Below, in pieces: positions 53,033 through 61,141 of a DNA stretch of 64,000 nt. Position numbers and translations under genes: made by a program. The stretch's first letter is position 1, and each line of letters opens with the position of its first letter. The notes beneath the pieces are model-generated. The model made no database searches, had not been told where the DNA came from, and worked only from the letters and a program-made list of their open reading frames with translations. This DNA comes from JAFAFN01 sp963707555 (GTDB lineage Bacteria; Actinomycetota; Acidimicrobiia; Acidimicrobiales; Microtrichaceae), in the NCBI GenBank assembly GCA_963707555.1, contig CAVPQM010000002.1, forward strand, positions 310,001 through 374,000. The letters run 5' to 3'.

Positions 53033-54300
53033 TGAGGACCTCCGTGCGGATCGAGTCGAGGGTACGTGCGAGTGCGACGAGGTTGGCGGAGGAGGTGATC
53101 GGCGCGCCGCCGAACAGCGCCTCCCGGACGTCGCCGTCAGGACGCCCGGTGCGGGCGGCGACGGTCGCGACGAGCACCTCGTCGCTGGCACCGGTCGCGC
53201 CGAGTCGAGCGGCGAGCACCGTGCGGGCATCGCCACGCAGCGCGACCGCGGCGCGCTCCGGGCTGCCCTTGCGGCGCAGCAGGTCACCGACGGCCACCAC
53301 GAGCTCCGAGCCGGCGATCTCGACCGGCAGCGGTTCCTCGACCGGTCGACCGAGGCGGACCGAGCGCCACCACAGGAACAGCAGCGCCACCACCACGAGC
53401 TGGGCGAGGGCCAGGCGCACCGGGAGCGGCATCAGCTCGAGCGGACCGTCGGACCCCTCGGCCGACGGCTCCGCGCTCGGCGTCGGGTCGATCACCTCGA
53501 TCCGCACCCCGGGAGCAGCGCCGGTCAGCACCGAGCGCGGTCGCCGCGTTGGCGAGCGGCATCCCGCCGTCCTCCTTCGCAGGTTGCAGGCGGGCGTTCA
53601 CCCACAGGTACGGCGAACCGATGGTGACGACGCGTCCCGACCCGAGCTGCTGCGCGGCGATCACCACCAGCTCGTCACCCGGCTCGCCGGCACCGCTGCC
53701 CGGTTCGCCGTAGCAGACCTGGTCACCCCGGGCCGCCGTGAACTCCCAGGCGAAGGCGATGTCGATCGGCCCCAGCGAGTCGAGGCCCGGGATGTCGCAC
53801 CGGCCGGGCTCGCGGGCCATCGCTGGTGTGTCGGCGAGCTCCCTCGCGCCGTGGAACCCGATGACGTCGAGCGGCATGTCGTACGGGTCGAGCAGGTCCT
53901 CGGCACCATCGGGCTCGCTGACGTCCCCCTGGTCCGCCAGGGGCCACGGCTCGCCCAGCACGATCGTCGCGCCCTGCTCGGCCAGCGAACGCAGCCTGGC
54001 CAGCTCCTCCTCCGACGCGTAGCCGGGCACGGGGACCACGACGGTGCGCGAGGTCGGCTCCCCGGCGACGTCCTCGAGCAGCGACGATGCGGGTACCGCC
54101 CGGACCTCCGCCCCCTCCTGCTCCCAGAGCTCGGCGATCGCGGCGTACCCCTCCGGATCGCTGGACCCGACCATGAACGGCGTCAACTGCCGAGTGCGCG
54201 TCATCAGCACGAGCACCACGACCACGGCAACGAGCGCGACCAGCAGTCCGAGACCTGCGCCTCTCCCCGAGCGGCCGCTGCCGCCCTGCGCCGCCGTCAA
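53013..54300 (-). CDS. DUF4350 membrane protein (one frameshift)
   Basis: About 428 residues: one N-terminal helix (LGLLVALVAVVVVLVLM), a Rossmann-like outer domain (VVVPVPGYASEEELARLRSL, IVLGEPWPLAD, VVTIGSPYLWVN), then after an extra base near 53537 a second helix (LALAQLVVVALLFLWW) and a C-terminal cytosolic part. The TTG start at 54300 overlaps the DUF4129 stop. Matches the gene beside moxR2 in mycobacteria (Rv3691 type). Confidence 0.8.
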
Positions 54301-55037
54301 CCGGTCACGACCAGCGTCGAGCCGTCATCGTCGGCGCCCCCGCTGCGGGAGTCCCCCGCGTCGTCGAGGACCGGGGCTGCGAGCACACCGGTCGCGGCGC
54401 TCCGGAAGCGGGCGTTCTCCTCGGGCCCGGTCGGCACGTCCGCATACCAGGCGAGCTCGAAGAGCAGGGACGCCGTGTCGAAGTCGGCGCTCGCCGACGG
54501 CGTGGTGGCGCCCAGGTCGTCGCGGAGCTCACCGGTGGTACGACCGGCGATGTCGGGCAGCTGGCGTCGATCGGTGAGTGTGCGCACGAGCTCGCGGTAG
54601 CGGGCTCTCAGCGCGAGCTTCCACTCGCCGTCGGCCTCGAGGCGTTCGGCGTCGGACCGCCACGCCGCGGCTGCTCGCCGGTGCTCGATCTCGGTCTCGG
54701 TCGCCGGCGTGTCGTCACCGTCTCGGGGACGGACCCGCTTGACCAGCACGTAGACCACCACGCCGATCACGGCGATCACCGCGGCGATGATGAGGAACCA
54801 CGCGACGAAGTAGCCGATGCCGCCGAGGAACTCGCCGCCCTGGGGCGACTCCGACATCTCGACGTTGCCGAAGAGCCGCTCCAGCTGCTTCCCGATCCAC
54901 TCCGCCAGCTGGTCGAACCACGACGGCCCGTAGTCGAACTCGGACCGCGACATGATCTCCTGGACCCGCTCCGACACCTCGGCCGGGTCCGGTGCCGCGG
55001 GATCGGCCTGGAGCGTGGACCACGCGGCCGTGATCAT
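54297..55037 (-). CDS. DUF4129 membrane protein
   Basis: 246 residues. A short outer N-terminus has SWFDQLAEWIGKQLERLFG; one helix follows (FVAWFLIIAAVIAVIGVVV). The DUF4129 domain contains RAAAAWRSDAERLEADGEW, ALRARYRELVRTL and LPDIAGRTTGELRDDL. ATG 55037 overlaps the upstream stop (ATGA). Transglutaminase-associated domains of this type are usual in MoxR clusters. Confidence 0.85.
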   Translation of the reverse strand: MITAAWSTLQADPAAPDPAEVSERVQEIMSRSEFDYGPSWFDQLAEWIGKQLERLFGNVEMSESPQGGEFLGGIGYFVAWFLIIAAVIAVIGVVVYVLVKRVRPRDGDDTPATETEIEHRRAAAAWRSDAERLEADGEWKLALRARYRELVRTLTDRRQLPDIAGRTTGELRDDLGATTPSASADFDTASLLFELAWYADVPTGPEENARFRSAATGVLAAPVLDDAGDSRSGGADDDGSTLVVTG

Positions 55038-56017
55038 CGGCGTGCAGCGGCGAGTGGTCCGTTCGACGCCGATCCGCCGGGGGTGTCGCCGAACATCCGA
55101 GCAGCGCGCAGCTGCAGATCGAGGCCCTCGTGTCGGGCGCGCAGGTCGAGGTACGCCCGCGCCGCGATGCACGCGGTGATCGGCTCCGCGAGCAGCAGCA
55201 CGACCGTGCCGAGCCGTGCCACCACGCCGATCGCCTGCTCGGGCAGCGCGAAGCTCGCCAGCAGCAGCGCAGGCCCGGCGGTCAGCGAGAGGCGCAGGAC
55301 CTGGGAGATCACCAGGCTGCCGAAGCAGATCACCACGGCGTTGCCGTAGCGACCACGGACGAGCGCGACGCTCCGCGAGACCGCACGCCACGGGCCGACG
55401 CCCTCTGCGCCCGCCACGGTCGACGCGATGAAGAAGCACGCGTCGGCCAGGATCCAGCCCACCGGGAAGACGACGCACGACAGCAGCGCGCGAGGCACCG
55501 CGGTCAGCACCACGATGAGCAGCGCCACCCACCATCGCCGCACGGCGAGCCCGAGCATCTCGCGGAACGAGACGTCGATGCCGCGGGCCGCGGCTGCGGC
55601 CAGGTGCCCGACGCACAGCCCGAGCAGCGACAGCGCGACCGTCTGCGCGACCAGGATCACCCACGACCAGCTGTCACCCGACCCGAGCAGGATCATGGAC
55701 GGACCGACCGCGACCCGCTCGGGTGTGTCGGTGCCGACGACGGCCATCATCACCAGGTCGATCACCGTCAGCGGCACGAACAGGCACGCCGCGAACCCGA
55801 CCAGACGGCGGAACCGGAAGCGGAAGAGGTCGAACCCGCCGTCGAGCACGCCCGCAGGCCCGACGGGTCGCAGGTCGGCCAGGGGTGAGGTGCCGTCGGC
55901 CAGGGCGTCGGCTGCGCTGCGCGGATCGTGTGGTGGCATCCGGGCGTCACCACGGGCCGTCGCCACGCTCGCGGCCGCCCCGACGCCCCCCGTGTCCCGC
56001 CGCTCGGTGATGGCCAC
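55034..56017 (-). CDS. Multi-pass membrane protein of the MoxR cluster
   Basis: 327 residues with about six helices after a 70-residue soluble N-terminus: LVGFAACLFVPLTVIDLVMM, VILVAQTVALSLLGLCVGHL, WWVALLIVVLTAVPRALLS, VICFGSLVISQVLRL, plus RYGNAVVI and EPITACIAARAYLDLRARH. The end resembles glycerophosphodiesterase-type membrane domains. GTG 56017 is fixed by a leaderless promoter. First gene of the five-gene coupled unit down to DUF58. Confidence 0.75.
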   Translation of the reverse strand: MAITERRDTGGVGAAASVATARGDARMPPHDPRSAADALADGTSPLADLRPVGPAGVLDGGFDLFRFRFRRLVGFAACLFVPLTVIDLVMMAVVGTDTPERVAVGPSMILLGSGDSWSWVILVAQTVALSLLGLCVGHLAAAAARGIDVSFREMLGLAVRRWWVALLIVVLTAVPRALLSCVVFPVGWILADACFFIASTVAGAEGVGPWRAVSRSVALVRGRYGNAVVICFGSLVISQVLRLSLTAGPALLLASFALPEQAIGVVARLGTVVLLLAEPITACIAARAYLDLRARHEGLDLQLRAARMFGDTPGGSASNGPLAAARR

Positions 56018-56023
56018 GGATCG

Positions 56024-56029
56024 AATGTA
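56024..56029 (-). promoter_or_regulatory. Leaderless -10 element (TACATT) for the MoxR-cluster operon
   Basis: TACATT on the minus strand, 6 nt before GTG 56017; the likely main promoter for the five genes down to 50681. Confidence 0.6.
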
Positions 56030-56057
56030 CCGCCCGGGAGTTGGCAGACTGCGACCC

Positions 56058-56819
56058 ATGGGTGAACCGTTCGACGCCACGACCTACGGCAGGAGCTTCT
56101 CGGACGTCTATGACGACTGGTACCCGGCGGGCGCCGCCACGCTCGACGCGGTGGAGCACCTGGACGCCCTCGTCGGTGGTCGACCTGCGGACCTGCTCGA
56201 GCTCGGGGTCGGGACGGGCCGCCTGGCGGTGCCACTCGCTGAGCGGGGGCACCGGGTCACCGGCGCGGATGCCTCGCCCGACATGCTCGCTGTGCTCGAG
56301 GCGAAGCAGGTCGACGGTAGCGCTCCGGTCACCGGCGTCCTGGTCGACGTGGCCCGACGCGAGGAGTGGCCCGCGGGCCCCTTCGACGCGGTGCTCGCGG
56401 CGTTCAACATGGTCTTCAACCTGACGGATCCGACCGCGCAGGCGTCGCTGTTCACCTCGGCGTTCGACGTACTCCGTCCGGGTGGTTCGTTCGTCGTCGA
56501 GTGCTTCGTGCCGGCCCCGCCCGAGCCGGCCGGCGCTCGACTGCTCGAGCTGCGCTCCGTCGAGCTCGACCGCGTCGTGCTGATCGCGACCGAAGTCGAT
56601 CCGGACTCCTCGGTGGTGACGGGTCAGCACATCGAGCTGCGAGACGGTGCGCCGGTCCGGTTGCGCCCGTGGCAGATCCGAGCGGTGCCGCCCGCACAGC
56701 TCGATCGGTGGGCCGCGGCAGCGGGCTTCGTGGTGGCCGCACGTTCGTGCGACTGGCGCGGCACCCCCTTCGGGGCCGACAGCACGTCACACGTGAGCGT
56801 CTACCGCCGTCCCACCTGA
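56058..56819 (+). CDS. Class I SAM-dependent methyltransferase
   Basis: 253 residues: LLELGVGTGRLAVPLAERGH (SAM motif I), VTGADASPDMLAVLEA (motif II), PFDAVLAAFNMVFNL, FDVLRPGGSFVVECF. A tyrosine-rich N-terminus (TTYGRSFSDVYDDWYP) is typical of small-molecule methyltransferases. The substrate is unknown. CAGACT stands 7 nt before ATG 56058 and may be a leaderless -10 variant. Confidence 0.85.
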   Translation: MGEPFDATTYGRSFSDVYDDWYPAGAATLDAVEHLDALVGGRPADLLELGVGTGRLAVPLAERGHRVTGADASPDMLAVLEAKQVDGSAPVTGVLVDVARREEWPAGPFDAVLAAFNMVFNLTDPTAQASLFTSAFDVLRPGGSFVVECFVPAPPEPAGARLLELRSVELDRVVLIATEVDPDSSVVTGQHIELRDGAPVRLRPWQIRAVPPAQLDRWAAAAGFVVAARSCDWRGTPFGADSTSHVSVYRRPT

Positions 56820-56859
56820 TCGTTCGCCCTCGGGGCGGCCGACCTGGCGTGCGCGAGCG

Positions 56860-57750
56860 TCAGCCCGGCTTGATGGCCTGGAGCTTCGCGCACTGCGTCG
56901 CGATGGCGACCAGTTGCAGGTCCTCGTCCCACAGCTCTGCGGTGCCCGACGCGTATCCGTCGGCAGCGACGTGCGCCCGTGTGTGCTGGAGCAGCCACTC
57001 GGAGCGGACCTCGGCGACGAACTGCAGGCTGATCTGCAGCGAGATCACGAGGAAGTCGCCGGCTCTGCTGCCCGCGCCCGCGTGCACGGCGGGACCGAGG
57101 ATGTCGCCCGGCAGGGCCAACGTCGCCGGCTCCCACGTCCCGTCCTCGCGGCGCGGAGCGGCGAGGAAGCGGAACCACGAGGCGCTGCGGGGCTCGCCCG
57201 GAGGGAACTCGGCGCCCCAGTCGCGGCCCACCGGACGGAACTCGGTCTGGGCGTGGTAGGGGATCTTCGAGAACGGCGAGTCCTCGTCGATGGTGCGCGA
57301 CAGGGTCTGCTCCGGCGGCGTCACCTGGGGAGCAACCGCGCCGACGAAGGTGTGGGTGCTCTCGCTCCGGGTGCCGAACACGCACGTCACGACCAGGTCG
57401 TTGCCGACCGGACCGGTCGCATCGGGATCGTGGGGATCGAGCGCCCACAGCCGGACCAGCGCCTGGGCGGCGCTCCTGCCGTTGCGCAGCACCTCGACCT
57501 GTGCCGCGACCGGGCCACAGGGCACCGCCTGGCAGAAGGTCGCGTCGGCCGACAACAGGTCCAGGTCGGGCCGGTCGAGCGCCTCGCCAGCGGAGCGCAG
57601 CGCGACGGCCATCGTCGAGCCACCGAACGCGTAGAAGATGCGCCACGCCTCGGGGATGAACGCGGAGAAACGACCCTCGACACCCGGCACGGCGTGGGGT
57701 GTCGTGTCGCGGAGGATGTCGCCGGGTTCGATCGCGGAGTGGTCGGCCAT
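56860..57750 (-). CDS. Acyl-CoA thioesterase, double hot-dog (TesB-like)
   Basis: 296 residues, two hot-dog halves. Typical marks are FSAFIPEAWRIFYAFGGSTM in the first and SASWFRFLAAPR then GDILGPAVHAGAG in the second, where an Asp of the family's catalytic triad is expected. It hydrolyses acyl-CoA; chain preference is unknown. ATG 57750. A TGAC-N4-GTCA repeat lies between it and the divergent SRPBCC gene. Confidence 0.78.
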   Translation of the reverse strand: MADHSAIEPGDILRDTTPHAVPGVEGRFSAFIPEAWRIFYAFGGSTMAVALRSAGEALDRPDLDLLSADATFCQAVPCGPVAAQVEVLRNGRSAAQALVRLWALDPHDPDATGPVGNDLVVTCVFGTRSESTHTFVGAVAPQVTPPEQTLSRTIDEDSPFSKIPYHAQTEFRPVGRDWGAEFPPGEPRSASWFRFLAAPRREDGTWEPATLALPGDILGPAVHAGAGSRAGDFLVISLQISLQFVAEVRSEWLLQHTRAHVAADGYASGTAELWDEDLQLVAIATQCAKLQAIKPG

Positions 57751-57791
57751 CGCAACACGGTGCCGCCTCGGCGCCCGCCGGACCAGTTCGA

Positions 57792-57803
57792 TGACCGACG
57801 TCA
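57792..57803. promoter_or_regulatory. Inverted repeat TGAC-N4-GTCA between thioesterase and SRPBCC genes
   Basis: TGACCGACGTCA lies 42 bases upstream of the thioesterase start and 20 bases upstream of the SRPBCC -10, that is over its -35 region. Its half-sites match those before other acyl-CoA genes. Confidence 0.4.
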
Positions 57804-57822
57804 CAGCCGAGTGGCGTCCCGG

Positions 57823-57828
57823 TAGCGT
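57823..57828 (+). promoter_or_regulatory. Leaderless -10 element (TAGCGT) for the SRPBCC gene
   Basis: TAGCGT, 6 nt, then GTG 57835. Confidence 0.6.
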
Positions 57829-57834
57829 GCGGCC

Positions 57835-58284
57835 GTGCCACGTCTGAAGGTCCGAACCACCCTCGATGCCCCGCCGTCGCAGGTGTGGGACACGATCGAG
57901 GACATCGCCTCGCACACCACCTGGATGCAGGACGCGGTGGCGATCCACTTCACCTCCGAGCAGCACTCCGGCGTGGGGACGAGCTTCGACTGCGAGACCC
58001 GCATCGGACCGTTCCGCCTCGTCGACCGCATGGAGATCACCAGCTGGAAGCCCGGTCGCGAGATGGGCGTGCGGCACCACGGCCTGGTCACCGGCACCGG
58101 GCGCTTCGAGCTGCGACGCACCAGGGCGGGGCGCACGCGCTTCACCTGGATCGAGCGCCTGCAGTTCCCCTGGTACTTCGGCGGTCCCGTCGGGGCGTTC
58201 GTCGCTCGGCCGGTCCTGCGACGTGTCTGGCGGACGAACCTGCGCAACCTGCGGGAGCGGTTCGCCGACGCTGCGGCCCTGTAG
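57835..58284 (+). CDS. SRPBCC (START/polyketide cyclase-like) protein
   Basis: 149 residues: RTTLDAPPSQVWDTIEDIAS at the front, then a seven-stranded sheet (IGPFRLVDRMEITSWKPGRE, TGTGRFELRRTRAG, TRFTWIERLQFP) and a long C-terminal helix (RVWRTNLRNLRERFADA). The fold binds hydrophobic ligands; members are often linked to lipid metabolism. It converges on rhomboid across a tandem repeat. Confidence 0.82.
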   Translation: MPRLKVRTTLDAPPSQVWDTIEDIASHTTWMQDAVAIHFTSEQHSGVGTSFDCETRIGPFRLVDRMEITSWKPGREMGVRHHGLVTGTGRFELRRTRAGRTRFTWIERLQFPWYFGGPVGAFVARPVLRRVWRTNLRNLRERFADAAAL

Positions 58285-58323
58285 GACCCGACCTCCGGCG
58301 ACCAGTGGCACGGCCAGCAGGAC

Positions 58324-58384
58324 GGGCCAGTAGTACAGCGGGCCAGTAGTACAGCGGGCCAGTAGTACAGCGCGTCAGTAGTAC
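58324..58384. repeat. 16-bp tandem repeat spanning the rhomboid stop codon
   Basis: Three full copies of GGGCCAGTAGTACAGC (58324-58371) and a fourth divergent copy that holds the last two Tyr codons and the TGA of the rhomboid gene (58375-58377). On the gene strand the unit is TACTACTGGCCCGCTG, so every copy repeats the Tyr-Tyr-stop site with TGA changed to TGG. Confidence 0.88.
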
Positions 58385-59220
58385 GGGGGGCTGGCGAAGA
58401 TCGACGCGGCGGCGAAGGCGCCGACCAGCAGTGTGACGCCGAAGAGCACCACGGCGGTCGAGCGCAGCGCCGCGCCCTCCTGGGGCCAACGCAGCGGCTG
58501 CAGCACCGCCCCCGCCGCGGCGCCGGCGAGCAGGCCGCCGATGTGCCCGCCGACCGAGATGTTCGGCATGGCGAAGGTGAGCACCAGGTTGATGATCACC
58601 AGACCGCCGATGCCCGACTGCCATGGGTTCTGCTTGGCTCGCAGCTGCAGCACGATCAAGGCACCCATCAGGCCGAACACGGCCCCCGAGGCACCGACGG
58701 TCGGCGACAGCGGCGAGAGCACCAGGACGCCGAGGGAGCCGCCGACCAGCGACACGCCGTAGAGGATCGCGAAGCGCGCTCGTCCCAGGACCGGCTCGAG
58801 CTCCTGGGAGAGGAACCAGAGCAGCAGCATGTTCATGCCCAGGTGCAGCACCCCGGAGTGCATGAACGAGCCGGTGACCACCCGCCACCAGTCGCCGTCC
58901 GCGACCATCGGCCCGAACAGCACCCCGTGCTCGTAGACCGCACCCGAGACCGACATGGGGTCACCGCCGAAGATGGTGGCGAGCAGCCACACGGCGACGT
59001 TGACGCCGATGATGACCTTGCCCACGACCACTTCGGGGTGGCCTCCGAACAACGCCGTGCCCCGGACGACGCGCTCGGGGCGTGCCGACGTGCACGACGG
59101 GCACTGGAAGCCCACCGACGCCTGCCGCATGCACTGCGGGCAGATCGGACGGTCGCACCGTTGGCAGGCGACGCCGGCCGCGCGCTCGGGGTGTCGATGA
59201 CAGCTGACGGTGACGTCCAC
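58375..59220 (-). CDS. Rhomboid-family intramembrane serine protease with N-terminal zinc ribbon
   Basis: 281 residues. N-terminal Cys/His cluster (CHRHPERAAGVACQRCD, CPQCMRQ, FQCPSC; about residues 7-45) should bind zinc like a B-box. Six helices follow. The catalytic Ser is in GASGAVFGLMG, the His in GGHIGGLLAGA, and HSGVLHLGMNMLLLWF is the conserved loop. GTG 59220 with TAGCGT 8 nt upstream. The glgB stop is 1 base away. It ends in Tyr-Tyr within a tandem repeat. Confidence 0.9.
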   Translation of the reverse strand: MDVTVSCHRHPERAAGVACQRCDRPICPQCMRQASVGFQCPSCTSARPERVVRGTALFGGHPEVVVGKVIIGVNVAVWLLATIFGGDPMSVSGAVYEHGVLFGPMVADGDWWRVVTGSFMHSGVLHLGMNMLLLWFLSQELEPVLGRARFAILYGVSLVGGSLGVLVLSPLSPTVGASGAVFGLMGALIVLQLRAKQNPWQSGIGGLVIINLVLTFAMPNISVGGHIGGLLAGAAAGAVLQPLRWPQEGAALRSTAVVLFGVTLLVGAFAAASIFASPPYY

Positions 59221-59221
59221 G

Positions 59222-61138
59222 TCATCCGACGCTACTGCCGCCCCCGGTCCGTGCGGTCAGCACCACCACCGCCAGAGGTGGGAGCGTCATCAGCAACGAC
59301 GCCGGTTGCCCCTGCCACGGCGTGCCGGTGTCCGCGACCAGGGTCCCGTGCGCTCCGGCTGCGGCGCCGGAACCCGCGTAGCGCAGGTCGTCGGTGTCGA
59401 GGTCCACGCACCACTCGCCGTCGGAGGGCACGCCGAGGCGGTAGCCGTGACGTGGGACCGGCGTCAGGTTCGCGACGACGATCACGACGTCGTCGAGGCC
59501 GGGTGAACGACGCCAGAACGAGAACACCGAATGCGGGTGATCGTCCGCGTCGAGCCAGCCGAAGGTGCCGTCGAGGTCGTCGTCGCCCCGCCACAGCGAC
59601 GGCAACCGCGCCTGCAGCGCGTTCAGGTCACCGACGAGACGTCGCACCCCGTCGTGGGCCGGTTCGGCGAGCAGCCACCAGTCCAGTTCGCGATCGTGGG
59701 ACCACTCGCGCTGCTGGGCGAGCTCGCCGCCCATGAACAGCAGCTGGCGGCCCGGGTGGCACCACTGCCAGGCCAGCAGGCAGCGCAGGTTCGCGAGCTG
59801 CTGCCATCGGTCGCCCGGCATCTTGTCGAGCAGCGACCCCTTGCCGTGCACGACCTCGTCGTGGCTCAGCGGGAGCACCCAGCGTTCGTGCCGGGCGTAG
59901 ACCATGGGGAAGGTGAGCTCGCCGTGGTGGTGAGAGCGGTGCAGCGGATCCCGGTGGAAGTAGCCGAGCGTGTCGTGCATCCAGCCGAGGTTCCACTTCC
60001 TCGAGAAGCCGAGCCCACCCCACTCCGAGGGGGCCGTGACACCCGGCCACGACGTCGACTCCTCGGCGACGACGACCGCTCCGGGGTGCTCCTCGGCGAC
60101 CACCTCGTTCAGCTCGCGCACGAACGCGACGGCGTCGAGGTCCTCGCGGCCCCCGTGCTCGTTGGGCACCCACTCGCCGGGCGCGCGGGAGTAGTCGAGG
60201 TACAGCATCGAGGCGACGGCGTCGACCCTGAGCCCGTCGACGCGGAACTCCTCGAGCCAGTAGAGGGCGTTGGCCACCAGGAAGTTCCGGACCTCGTTGC
60301 GGCCGTGGTTGAACACGAGCGTCCCCCAGTCGGGGTGCTCGCCCCGGCGTGGGTCTGCGTGCTCGTAGAGGGCGGTGCCGTCGAAGCGCGCGAGCGCGAA
60401 GGCGTCCTTCGGGAAGTGGGCGGGCACCCAGTCGAGCAGGACGCCCAGCCCACGGTCGTGGCACACCTCGATCAGGTGGCGCAGGTCGTCCGGCGTGCCC
60501 AGACGCCCGTCCGGCGCGTAGTAGCCGGTGACCTGGTAGCCCCACGAACCGCCGAAGGGGTGCGTCGCGACCGGCATGAGCTCGAGGTGCGTGAAGCCGA
60601 GGGCGACCGCCCAGTCGGCCAGCGGCTCGGCGAGCTCCCTCGCCGAGTGGGAGCGTCCGTCGGGATGCCGGCGCCACGATCCGGCGTGCACCTCGTAGAC
60701 CGACATCCGGCCCTGGTTGCGACCGGCCCGGGCGTCGCGCCAGTCGCCGGCGTCGCGCCACTGGTGTCGGCTGAGCTCGATGATCGACGCCGTGCCCGGC
60801 GGGGTCTCGGCAGCGGTCGCCACGGGGTCCGCCCGGAGCGTGACCGTGCCGTCGGCACCGACGACCTCGTACTTGTAGCGGTCGCCGACCGACGCCGCCG
60901 GCTCCGAGCCCCACCAGATGCCACTCGAGCCCTGCGGCTCGAGTGTCGTGCCCGACTCCGGGTCCCACGAGCACCAGTCGCCGACCGCGGTGACCCGCGA
61001 CGCGTTCGGCGCCCACACGGCGAACGCCGTGCCGTCGTCACCGGGGTGCGCGCCGAGCACCTCCCAGAGTCGACGGTGCCGGCCCTCGGCGAAGAGGTGC
61101 AGGTCGAGCGCTCCCGGCGGGCCGACTCGCCGAGTCAC
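59222..61138 (-). CDS. glgB: 1,4-alpha-glucan branching enzyme
   Basis: 638 residues: N-terminal CBM48 module (FAVWAPNASRVTAVGDW), GH13 barrel with LELMPVATHPFGGSWGYQVT, nucleophile Asp in VDGLRVDAVASMLYLDYSR, acid/base Glu in VVVAEESTSWPGVT and LPLSHDEVVHGKGSLL, and a C-terminal beta domain. It lacks the extra N-terminal module of longer GlgB forms. GTG 61138 lies 3 bases after the maltokinase stop, so the two are one operon. Confidence 0.95.
   Translation of the reverse strand: MTRRVGPPGALDLHLFAEGRHRRLWEVLGAHPGDDGTAFAVWAPNASRVTAVGDWCSWDPESGTTLEPQGSSGIWWGSEPAASVGDRYKYEVVGADGTVTLRADPVATAAETPPGTASIIELSRHQWRDAGDWRDARAGRNQGRMSVYEVHAGSWRRHPDGRSHSARELAEPLADWAVALGFTHLELMPVATHPFGGSWGYQVTGYYAPDGRLGTPDDLRHLIEVCHDRGLGVLLDWVPAHFPKDAFALARFDGTALYEHADPRRGEHPDWGTLVFNHGRNEVRNFLVANALYWLEEFRVDGLRVDAVASMLYLDYSRAPGEWVPNEHGGREDLDAVAFVRELNEVVAEEHPGAVVVAEESTSWPGVTAPSEWGGLGFSRKWNLGWMHDTLGYFHRDPLHRSHHHGELTFPMVYARHERWVLPLSHDEVVHGKGSLLDKMPGDRWQQLANLRCLLAWQWCHPGRQLLFMGGELAQQREWSHDRELDWWLLAEPAHDGVRRLVGDLNALQARLPSLWRGDDDLDGTFGWLDADDHPHSVFSFWRRSPGLDDVVIVVANLTPVPRHGYRLGVPSDGEWCVDLDTDDLRYAGSGAAAGAHGTLVADTGTPWQGQPASLLMTLPPLAVVVLTARTGGGSSVG
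59229..59234 (-). promoter_or_regulatory. Leaderless -10 element (TAGCGT) for the rhomboid gene
   Basis: TAGCGT on the minus strand, 8 nt before GTG 59220, inside the last codons of glgB. Confidence 0.45.
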
Positions 61139-61141
61139 GGC

